This document shows positions 1 through 5,674 of a stretch of DNA of 5,713 nt, piece after piece. Positions within the stretch are counted from its first letter, which is position 1. Each line of letters begins with the position of its first letter. The DNA comes from Prevotellaceae bacterium. Lineage in GTDB: Bacteria > Bacteroidota > Bacteroidia > Bacteroidales > UBA932. The position numbers and the translations under genes were made by a program. Location: NCBI GenBank assembly GCA_031279735.1, contig JAITHX010000191.1:1-5713 (forward strand), given 5' to 3'. The notes below the pieces were generated by a model that ran no database searches, had not been told where the DNA came from, and was given only the letters and a program-made list of their open reading frames with translations.

Positions 1-45
1 GTAAAAAAACACCGCGACGCGGTGAAGAACCGCACAATCCTTTAG
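1..45 (+). CDS. Possible 3' end of a convergent gene (partial)
   Basis: Plus-strand frame 1 is open from the window edge to a TAG at 43-45, which is followed at once by a second TAG. It reads VKKHRDAVKNRTIL. The codons (CAC CGC GAC GCG GTG AAG AAC CGC) resemble those of the other genes here in GC use, and a basic hydrophilic tail is a plausible protein C-terminus. If real, this gene converges on the minus-strand block and 46-304 is a tail-to-tail spacer. Fourteen codons are too few to identify a product, and the same bases also fit a minus-strand terminator, so this is a weak call. Confidence 0.35.
   Translation, partial: VKKHRDAVKNRTIL
3..24 (-). terminator. Candidate intrinsic terminator of the minus-strand block
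   Basis: Read on the minus strand, CACCGC-GTC-GCGGTG forms a perfect 6-bp GC-rich stem with a 3-base loop (24 to 10), immediately followed by seven Ts (9 to 3). This is the classic layout of a rho-independent terminator for transcription arriving from the transporter gene. It lies about 280 bases past the transporter stop, so the transcript would carry the whole heptamer repeat region as its 3' untranslated part. The stem is short, and the bases may also be the coding end of a convergent gene, so function is inferred. Confidence 0.45.
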
Positions 46-114
46 TAGCAGAACCTGATTTCTTATTACAAAACCGGTACCTTCAGGGATAGGATCAACG
101 GATTCACGCCACCA
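46..114. other. Unassigned spacer left of the repeat region
   Basis: I see no convincing gene, RNA or strong hairpin here. The composition is mixed, unlike the AT-rich repeats to the right. A minus-strand frame is open from about 138 to the window edge, but it runs through the candidate terminator and has no recognisable product. Confidence 0.5.
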
Positions 115-146
115 CCGAATCACCGAATTACCGAATCACCGAATTA
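115..146. repeat. Four 8-bp repeats, CCGAATCA / CCGAATTA alternating
   Basis: Four consecutive octamers read CCGAATCA (115-122), CCGAATTA (123-130), CCGAATCA (131-138) and CCGAATTA (139-146). They are the heptamer CGAATTA with one added C, and the seventh base strictly alternates C/T, so the real period may be a 16-bp pair copied once. The block runs straight into the 7-bp array on its right; the last octamer contains the first heptamer. Confidence 0.85.
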
Positions 147-228
147 CGAATTACGAATTACGAATTACGACCGGCTTCGGACGTACAGCCGAAGCGGTCG
201 TAATTCGTAATTCGTAATTCGTAATTCG
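140..228. repeat. Large inverted repeat, 40-bp stem with 8-base loop
   Basis: The left arm (140-180) holds four CGAATTA heptamers and then CGACCGGCTTCGG. The right arm (189-228) is its reverse complement: CCGAAGCGGTCG and then four TAATTCG heptamers. Pairing is perfect over 40 base pairs except for one unpaired G at about 173; the loop is ACGTACAG (181-188). The seven pairs nearest the loop (GCTTCGG with CCGAAGC) and the next few are GC-rich, while the outer stem is AT-rich. Either strand could fold this way as RNA, or the duplex could extrude a cruciform. It lies between the transporter stop and the left-edge terminator or convergent gene. Stabilising a transcript 3' end or acting as a two-way terminator is possible but inferred. 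No transposase or target-site duplication is visible. Confidence 0.9.
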
Positions 229-268
229 TAATTCGTAATTCGTAATTCGTAATTCGTAATTCGTAATT
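199..268. repeat. Tandem heptamer array, nine perfect TAATTCG copies
   Basis: Nine perfect copies of TAATTCG fill 201-263, preceded by CG and followed by a partial copy TAATT (264-268) before the sequence becomes GACCCC. The first four copies form the right arm of the hairpin; the other five have no perfect partner because the left arm changes to an 8-bp period. On the minus strand the unit is CGAATTA. Such an array is expected to gain and lose copies by slippage. Short tandem heptamers are known in other bacteria, notably cyanobacterial STRR sequences; I do not recognise this exact family. Confidence 0.95.
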
Positions 269-287
269 GACCCCGCATCCGTCAGGC

Positions 288-320
288 AATTCATAATTCA
301 TAATTCATAATTTATAATTC
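288..320. repeat. Variant heptamer array (AATTCAT) at the transporter 3' end
   Basis: Three copies of AATTCAT (288-294, 295-301, 302-308) are followed by AATTTAT (309-315) and a partial AATTC (316-320). This is the 201-263 heptamer with one G-to-A change per unit. The array overlaps the last codons of the transporter gene: on the minus strand it reads ..AAT TAT AAA TTA TGA.., giving the final residues NYKL and the stop. It is separated from the main array by about 19 bases of unrelated sequence. Confidence 0.9.
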
Positions 321-1246
321 CTGTCCGCCTCCATCTGCGCGCGCGATTTACTTTGAATCACAAAATACACGCCGACGAAAATCAGCAATGTTGCAAATGC
401 TTTTACGGGACCGAAAGTGTCTATGCCGAGTATTACGGCGAGCAGGGAGGACATCAGCGGCTGGATATAGTTATACATGCTGACTATGGTGGGGCGGAGA
501 TATTTCTGTCCCACCGGAATGAAGAGGTATGACACGAAGGATGCGAGTATTACGACGTATGCCACGTGCAGATGGATGCTGAGCGGGAGGGCGGAGTAAT
601 CGACTGCGGTCACGGCGTCGCTCGACATGAAGAATCCTACCGGAAGGGCAAACAGAAACATCCATTTCATCAGCGTCACTGCGCTGTAGCGTCGAATCAG
701 CGGCTTGAACGCCGTGAGATAGACCACGAACGACAGCACGCTCGCCAGACACAGCAGATTGCCTTCGAGACTCGCCGCGTTTCTGTCGGAGCTTTCGTGC
801 ATTATCAGCGCCAGAGCGCCCGCCATGCCGAGCAGCACCCCGCCAGCCTTTTTCCACGTTATCGGTTCTCTGATGAAGAGCGCCGCGAGGAGCATGGTCA
901 TAATCGGGGCAGTGGTGGTGATGACCGAAGCGTCGATGGGCGAGGTGCGGGCGAGACCTTCGACAAATGCCGCCTGATTGCCTATTATTCCGAACATCGA
1001 GGCGGCGAACAGCATCAGGAAGTCTTTGGCGGCTACCCGTTCGCGGCGGGTAAACAGCGAGGCGAGCCAGAAGAGCGCCGCCGCGCCCGCTATGCGATAA
1101 AACATCACGGCGAGCGGAGCTATCCTGCCGTCCATGAAAATCTCCTTGATGATCGGCGTATTCAGTCCGAAAATTATATACGCCGTCAGAAGGGCGACAT
1201 GAGCCTTAAGGTTTCTGTCGCCTTCGAATCGTTTGAAGTTATTCAT
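305..1246 (-). CDS. EamA/DMT-superfamily membrane transporter
   Basis: This 313-residue protein is predicted to be an inner-membrane transporter of the drug/metabolite superfamily with two EamA repeats and about ten membrane segments. Hydrophobic stretches lie near residues 15-33, 43-65, 75-95, 105-125, 133-149, 162-181, 190-208, 223-245, 252-274 and 281-298. The first half carries the family pattern SVITTTAPIMTMLLAALFI.REPI.W...GG (107-136); the second half repeats it at VSMYNYIQPLMSSLLAVILG (255-274) and ends in a typical last helix and basic tail (KSR). Length and topology match full-length family members, many of which export amino acids or other metabolites, but the substrate cannot be read from the sequence. 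The ATG lies 15 bases after the rfbC stop in an AT-rich context without a clear Shine-Dalgarno sequence. The last four residues and the TGA come from a heptamer repeat, so the C-terminus was probably reshaped by repeat growth. Confidence 0.93.
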   Translation of the reverse strand: MNNFKRFEGDRNLKAHVALLTAYIIFGLNTPIIKEIFMDGRIAPLAVMFYRIAGAAALFWLASLFTRRERVAAKDFLMLFAASMFGIIGNQAAFVEGLARTSPIDASVITTTAPIMTMLLAALFIREPITWKKAGGVLLGMAGALALIMHESSDRNAASLEGNLLCLASVLSFVVYLTAFKPLIRRYSAVTLMKWMFLFALPVGFFMSSDAVTAVDYSALPLSIHLHVAYVVILASFVSYLFIPVGQKYLRPTIVSMYNYIQPLMSSLLAVILGIDTFGPVKAFATLLIFVGVYFVIQSKSRAQMEADRNYKL

Positions 1247-1261
1247 TCTTAAAAATCGTTG

Positions 1262-1801
1262 TCAAAAGATATTGCCGAAGTATTCCAGCCGTTTGTCCTT
1301 TTCGGAGAGAAGCAGTTCGGCGCGGGGCAGCCGCCAGTCTATGGCGAGGTCGGGGTCGTCGTATCGTATGCCGGATTCGTTTGCGGGCGAATAGATGTTG
1401 TCAACCTTGTAGGCAAAAACCGTGTTGTCCCTCAGCACTGCGAATCCGTGAGCCATGCCGCGGGGGATGAACAGCTGTCGTTTGTTTTCCGCCGAGAGTT
1501 CGACGGCGAAATGCTTGCCGAACGTGGGCGAATCCCTGCGGATGTCCACCGCAACGTCCAGAACGGCGCCGCAAATCACGCGCACGAGTTTCGCCTGAGC
1601 GTATTCGCCCTTCTGAAAATGCAGTCCGCGAAGGACGCCGCGCGAGGACTGCGATTCGTTGTCCTGAATGAATTCCACGCGGCATATATGCTTTTCGAAC
1701 TCGCGCTGATTGAACGTTTCGCAGAAATAGCCCCTGCTGTCGCCGAACACTTGCGGCGTGACGAGAAATGTTCCCTTGATGTATGTTTCTTCAAAATTCA
1801 T
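1262..1801 (-). CDS. rfbC: dTDP-4-dehydrorhamnose 3,5-epimerase
   Basis: This enzyme (RmlC/RfbC) inverts C3 and C5 of dTDP-4-dehydro-6-deoxyglucose to give dTDP-4-dehydro-L-rhamnose, the third step of dTDP-L-rhamnose synthesis for surface polysaccharide; it acts in the cytosol, usually as a dimer of cupin-type subunits. The 179 residues match the family's usual length. Family landmarks are all present: VFGDSRGYFCETF (18-30), SRGVLRGLHFQ (53-63) with the catalytic base His61, the lysine of QAKLVR (Lys71), PRGMAHGF (113-120), FAYKVDNIYSP (129-139) with the likely catalytic Tyr131, and LSEKDKRL with Asp169, which pairs with the histidine in known structures. The ATG directly abuts the infB TAA, and the N-terminus aligns with the family at this start, so ribosomes could reinitiate from infB. 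Its usual partners (rfbA, rfbB, rfbD) are not in the window. An epimerase for a related dTDP-sugar is the main alternative. Confidence 0.96.
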   Translation of the reverse strand: MNFEETYIKGTFLVTPQVFGDSRGYFCETFNQREFEKHICRVEFIQDNESQSSRGVLRGLHFQKGEYAQAKLVRVICGAVLDVAVDIRRDSPTFGKHFAVELSAENKRQLFIPRGMAHGFAVLRDNTVFAYKVDNIYSPANESGIRYDDPDLAIDWRLPRAELLLSEKDKRLEYFGNIF

Positions 1802-4800
1802 TTAGAGTTTCCGTTTTATTTCCACTTCTTCGTAGGCTTCGATAACGTCGCCCGTTTTCACGTCGTTGAAACGGTCTATGTTCAGTCCGCACTCGTAGCC
1901 GGAAAGGACTTCCTTGACATCGTCCTTAAAACGTTTCAGCGAGCCGAGCGTGCCGGAATAGATTACTATGCCGTCGCGGATGAGGCGGATTTTCGAGTGT
2001 CGCGCAATTTTGCCTTCGCGGACTATGCAGCCCGCTACGGTGCCGACTTTGGTGATTTTGAATATTTCCAGCACTTCGACCGTGGCGGTGATCTCCTCTT
2101 TGAGTTCGGGAGCGAGCATGCCTTCGATGCCGTCTCTCACCTGATTGATTGCGTCGTAGATCACCGAATACAGACGTATGTCTATTTCTTCCTTTTCGGC
2201 AAGCCGGCGGGCGCCGGCGGAGGGTCGAACCTGGAAACCGATGATGATGGCGTTGGATGCGGCGGCGAGAAGCACGTCCGATTCGGAGATGGCTCCGACC
2301 GCCTTGTGGATGATGTTGACCTGCACTTCTTCGGTCGAAAGTTTGATAAGCGAATCGGCTATTGCTTCCATCGATCCGTCAACGTCGGCTTTCACCACCA
2401 CGTTTAGTTCTTTGAACGAGCCTATGGCTATGCGTCGTCCGATTTCTTCGAGCGTAATGTGCTTGCGGGTACGGATGTCCTGCATTCTGATGAGCTGTTC
2501 GCGTTTGCCGGCTATTTCGCGGGCTTCCTTTTCGTCGGCCATCACGTTGAATGTTTCGCCGGCGGCGGGCGCTCCGTTGAGTCCGAGCATGAGTACCGGC
2601 GTCGAAGGTCCGGCGCTTTCTATGCGGTTGTTGCGTTCGTCGAACATGGCTTTGACGCGCCCAGTGTAGATGCCCGAAATCACCACGTCGCCCGGTTTCA
2701 GGGTGCCGCCGTGCACGAGCAGGGTGGTGACGTAGCCTCGTCCCTTGTCGAGCGAAGATTCTATGACCGTCCCCGACGCTCTTTTGTCGGGATTGGCTTT
2801 GAGTTCGAGCAAATCGGCTTCGAGCAAAACCTTTTCGAGCAGTTTGTCCACATTCAGCCCCTGTTTTGCGGCTATTTCCTGACTCTGATACTTCCCGCCC
2901 CATTCCTCGACAAGGAAATTCATGGCGGCAAGCTGTTCGCGTATCTTTTCGGGGTTAGCTCCGGGCTTGTCCACCTTGTTTATCGCGAAGATCATGGGAA
3001 CGCCCGCCGCCACCGCGTGATTTATCGCCTCCACAGTTTGGGGCATCACGGCATCGTCGGCGGCAACGATGATTATAACCAAGTCGGTCACCTTCGCGCC
3101 TCGAGCGCGCATGGCGGTAAACGCCTCGTGACCGGGAGTATCGAGGAAAGTGATTCGTCTGCCCCCGTCAACCTCGACGCTGTAGGCGCCGATATGCTGG
3201 GTTATGCCCCCCGCTTCGCCGGCGATGACGTTGGTTTTGCGGATATTGTCGAGCAGCGAAGTCTTTCCGTGATCCACGTGACCCATGACGGTGATTATCG
3301 GAGGACGGGACACGAGCTCGTCGTCCCTGTCTATTTCCACTTCTATGCTGTTTTTCAGTTCGGCGGTGACGAACTCGACCGAGAAGCCGAACTCTTCGGC
3401 TACGAGCACCAGAGCCTCGGCATCGAGACGCTGATTGATCGACACCATGAGGCCGAGATTCATGCAGGCGCCTATGACCTTGGTCACGGGAATATTCATC
3501 ATGGTCGCGAGTTCGTTGACCGTCACAAATTCCGTTACCTTGAGAGTATTGCTTGCGATTTTGCGCAGTTCCTGTTCCGCCATGGCTTTCTGGCTGACGG
3601 CGTCGCGCTTTTCGCGGCGGTATTTCGAGCTTTTGGTTTTCTGTCCTTTTCCGGCGGTCAGACGGGCGAGAGTGTCCTTGACCTGACGCTGAACGGCATC
3701 GTCGTCCACCGGACGATGCAGGATGGGCTTGAAGCGTTCCTTTCTGTCGCGGGTGTCGCGGGCGGGAGCGGTGCGATTGTCGGGAGCGCCGGGAGCGCCG
3801 GGAGCACCGTGGGTGCCGGGAGCGCCGGGCTTGCTGTGCGCGTTGCGGTTGTCGTCCCTCGGCGCATTGCGTCCGTCGTTCGGGCGTCCGTCGTTCGGGC
3901 GGGCGTCCTTCGGGCGGGTGTCCTTGACATCCTTCCTGTCTCTGAGCTGTTTTTGTTTCGCTTCGTCGGCAACGTTCACCTTGCCGCTTTTCGGAGCTAT
4001 GCGCTGGCGCTTTCCGCGTTTCGAGCCGCCTTTGTCCTTGCTGGCGTCGGTTTTCCGGGCAAACTGACCGAGATCTATATTGCCCACGACTTTCGGACCC
4101 GCCAGCTGACGAACTTTCGTTTCGATAAACTCGGGTTCCTTCTTCTCGACTTTTTCAACTGCCGGTTCCTTTTTCTCCGCAGCGGGTTCTTTCGCGGCGA
4201 GCAGCTTGTCGTTTGCCTTGTCCCTGTCGCGATCGCGACCGGTTCTGCCGTCGTTTTCCCTTGCAGGGCGATTCTCGCTGTTTCTGCCGGAGCGGTTGTC
4301 GTGCTCCTTGTTGCCGCGGTTGTCCCGTCCGCCGCGGTTGTCTTTGCCTTCGCGAGCGTCACGATTTTCCCTGCCGGACGAGGCGACGGGAGCCGTCTCT
4401 TGGGTTTTCTGCGAAGCGGGACGTTCCTTGTTCTTGCTGTCCTGATTCTTGCTGTCCTGATTCTTGTTTTTGTTTCTGTCTCTCCTTCTGCTTTTCTTTC
4501 CGGCGGTTTTCCCTATTTCGTCGAGATTGATGGTATTGAGGACTTTTATGCCCCTCAGTTCGCCCGCGTTTTGTTTGGCGGTAATGAGAGTATTTTCCTT
4601 GCTTTCCTCTTTCCGCGCGTCAGACTTTTCCGGCTGCTTTTCCGACTTTTCCGTCCGCTTTTCGGAAGCGGCGCGAGTTTCCGCGACTTCGACCTTGCGA
4701 CTTTCCGTTTTCTCGGCGCGAACTGCGGCGGTCTCCGGTTCTTTCGCCGTCCGCTTGCTTTCGCCGGTCGGCTGGGTTTCTACGCTGCCGGTCGGCTGGG

Positions 4801-5674
4801 TTTCCTGCGCGGCGACGGGAGGAACGGTAGCCGCAGTTGTTGCGGCAGCCGACGGTTGAGCGGTCGTTGCGGCAGCCGGCGGTTGAGCGACGGTTGCGGC
4901 AGCCGGCGGTTGAGCGGTCGTTGTGGCAGCCGGCGGTTGAGCAGCGGTTGCGGCAGCCGGCGGCTGAGCGGTTGTTGCGACAGCCGGCGATTGAGCAGTC
5001 GTTGCGGTTGCTGCGGCAGCCAGCGATTGAGCGGTTGTTGCGGCAGCCGACGGTTGCGCGGTTGTTGCGGCAGCCGACGGTTGTGCGGCGGTTGCGGCAG
5101 CCGGCGGTTGAGCGGTTGTTGCGGCAGCCGGCGGATGAGCATCCCGTTTCCGTCCTCCGGTTTCGGCGCGGGCATCCTTTTCCTTTTCTTTTTCTCTGTC
5201 CTTCGCGGGAGCGACTTTTTCCTTAGCTTGGGGTTCGGGCTGCGATTTCGGGGCTGCGGCGGGTTCGTGCGATTTGAGCACAAACTGTTCTTCGGGGATT
5301 TTCACGCCGATTTTCGTTATTTCGTCGGAAGGGGCAACAATATTTGTTTTAACCGAAAGAGTGCGTTCCGTATCGGGTTCGTCGAAAATGTCCTGCGGTT
5401 TTTCGATATCCGAAATGGAGACGGAAGAAACGCTGACCGGCGTGCGTGGAATGATGTTCCGAGAGCCTTCCTTTATGTCGCGTCCTTTCTTAAATTCGGG
5501 ATTGGAGGCAATCATGTTATAGACGTCTTCCGAAACTCTTTTGTTGGGATTGGCTTCAACCTCCACGCCTTTTTTCTTCAGAAACTCGACTAGGGTCGAG
5601 ATGCCGATGTTAAAGTCCGAGAGGATTTTACTTATTCTAATATTATTTATCATATTCCTGAAACCGGAGAGCAT
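1802..5674 (-). CDS. infB: Translation initiation factor IF-2, with very long repeat-rich linker
   Basis: IF-2 is the GTPase that brings initiator fMet-tRNA to the small ribosomal subunit and promotes subunit joining. At 1290 residues it is far longer than E. coli IF-2 (about 890). Residues 10-60 are a first IF2_N module. Residues about 61-690 are a charged, low-complexity linker with repeats. Residues 713-768 are the second IF2_N module. The G domain follows: G1 GHVDHGKT (798-805), G2 GGITQHIGA with Thr825, G3 DTPGHE (845-850), G4 NKVD (899-902), and a G5 region where the usual SAK reads AAK (935-937). Domain II is about 968-1055, domain III about 1070-1187, and the tRNA-binding C-terminal domain about 1190-1285 with GYECG (1259-1263). 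Two starts compete: M1 (5674) has an A-rich upstream context; M8 (5653) lies closer to where homologues begin. Numbering here is from M1. The frame is open to the right edge, so a start outside the window cannot be excluded. Confidence 0.98.
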   Translation of the reverse strand: MLSGFRNMINNIRISKILSDFNIGISTLVEFLKKKGVEVEANPNKRVSEDVYNMIASNPEFKKGRDIKEGSRNIIPRTPVSVSSVSISDIEKPQDIFDEPDTERTLSVKTNIVAPSDEITKIGVKIPEEQFVLKSHEPAAAPKSQPEPQAKEKVAPAKDREKEKEKDARAETGGRKRDAHPPAAATTAQPPAAATAAQPSAAATTAQPSAAATTAQSLAAAATATTAQSPAVATTAQPPAAATAAQPPAATTTAQPPAAATVAQPPAAATTAQPSAAATTAATVPPVAAQETQPTGSVETQPTGESKRTAKEPETAAVRAEKTESRKVEVAETRAASEKRTEKSEKQPEKSDARKEESKENTLITAKQNAGELRGIKVLNTINLDEIGKTAGKKSRRRDRNKNKNQDSKNQDSKNKERPASQKTQETAPVASSGRENRDAREGKDNRGGRDNRGNKEHDNRSGRNSENRPARENDGRTGRDRDRDKANDKLLAAKEPAAEKKEPAVEKVEKKEPEFIETKVRQLAGPKVVGNIDLGQFARKTDASKDKGGSKRGKRQRIAPKSGKVNVADEAKQKQLRDRKDVKDTRPKDARPNDGRPNDGRNAPRDDNRNAHSKPGAPGTHGAPGAPGAPDNRTAPARDTRDRKERFKPILHRPVDDDAVQRQVKDTLARLTAGKGQKTKSSKYRREKRDAVSQKAMAEQELRKIASNTLKVTEFVTVNELATMMNIPVTKVIGACMNLGLMVSINQRLDAEALVLVAEEFGFSVEFVTAELKNSIEVEIDRDDELVSRPPIITVMGHVDHGKTSLLDNIRKTNVIAGEAGGITQHIGAYSVEVDGGRRITFLDTPGHEAFTAMRARGAKVTDLVIIIVAADDAVMPQTVEAINHAVAAGVPMIFAINKVDKPGANPEKIREQLAAMNFLVEEWGGKYQSQEIAAKQGLNVDKLLEKVLLEADLLELKANPDKRASGTVIESSLDKGRGYVTTLLVHGGTLKPGDVVISGIYTGRVKAMFDERNNRIESAGPSTPVLMLGLNGAPAAGETFNVMADEKEAREIAGKREQLIRMQDIRTRKHITLEEIGRRIAIGSFKELNVVVKADVDGSMEAIADSLIKLSTEEVQVNIIHKAVGAISESDVLLAAASNAIIIGFQVRPSAGARRLAEKEEIDIRLYSVIYDAINQVRDGIEGMLAPELKEEITATVEVLEIFKITKVGTVAGCIVREGKIARHSKIRLIRDGIVIYSGTLGSLKRFKDDVKEVLSGYECGLNIDRFNDVKTGDVIEAYEEVEIKRKL
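3781..3830. repeat. 9-bp repeats encoding a Gly-Ala-Pro stretch in IF-2
   Basis: Five units of 9 bp related to CGGGAGCGC (3781-3825), plus a partial copy, encode a collagen-like run, PGAPGTHGAPGAPGAPD (616-632 of IF-2). Two units are identical (3781-3789 and 3790-3798), and another exact copy lies at 3817-3825. The stretch sits in the linker ahead of the second IF2_N module and keeps the reading frame. Confidence 0.85.
3870..3914. repeat. 15-bp tandem repeat encoding RPNDG units in IF-2
   Basis: Two exact copies of CGTCCGTCGTTCGGG (3870-3884 and 3885-3899) are followed by a degenerate third copy (3900-3914) and a more diverged one after it. They encode RPKDA-RPNDG-RPNDG-R in the IF-2 linker (residues 587-602). 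The 15-bp length preserves the frame, as expected for slippage tolerated in a disordered region. Confidence 0.85.
4431..4466. repeat. 15-bp tandem repeat encoding QDSKN units in IF-2
   Basis: TTCTTGCTGTCCTGA occurs twice exactly (4431-4445, 4446-4460), followed by the start of a third copy (TTCTTG, 4461-4466). It encodes NQDSKNQDSKN in the Lys/Asn-rich part of the IF-2 linker. Exact identity of the copies points to a recent duplication. Confidence 0.85.
4829..5134. repeat. 27-bp repeat array encoding Ala/Thr/Gln/Pro 9-residue units in IF-2
   Basis: Ten units and a partial eleventh encode residues 181-282 of IF-2. The consensus is P-P/S-A-A-A-T-T/A-A-Q (for example PPAAATTAQ, PSAAATTAQ, PPAAATVAQ). 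Nine units are 9 residues long (27 bp); one, SLAAAATATTAQ (217-228), has three extra residues. At the DNA level, units differ mainly by single bases in a GGTTGAGCGGTTGTTGCGGC-like core. The segment has no charged residues, in contrast to the Lys/Glu/Arg-rich linker around it, so it is probably a flexible extended spacer. Copy number is likely to vary among strains. Confidence 0.93.

Noticed and set aside
1..138. A minus-strand open frame running from about 138 to the window edge
   Set aside because: It begins in the repeats, runs through the candidate terminator's T-run as Phe-Phe codons, and resembles no family I know.
115..320. A CRISPR array
   Set aside because: The repeats are 7-8 bp, contiguous and without unique spacers, and no cas genes are present.
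566..1252. A 228-codon plus-strand open frame over the transporter gene
   Set aside because: Codon-aligned shadow of the transporter; rich in Arg, His and Glu, as expected when hydrophobic codons are read in reverse.
1259..2407. A 382-codon plus-strand open frame across rfbC and the infB 3' end
   Set aside because: Same codon-aligned antisense effect, helped by rfbC and infB sharing a frame. The opposite strand has clear catalytic motifs in both genes.
4829..5134. Plus-strand Arg-rich repeat protein (LRQPAVER units)
   Set aside because: It is the 27-bp IF-2 repeat read in another frame; any 27-bp tandem array gives a repeat peptide in every open frame.
2459..5593. A 1044-codon open frame on the plus strand, antisense to infB
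   Set aside because: Its codons are the exact reverse complements of infB codons, so it stays open simply because infB rarely uses TTA, CTA and TCA. The translation is low-complexity (runs such as CGSRRLSG) with no recognisable domain, while infB has every IF-2 motif.
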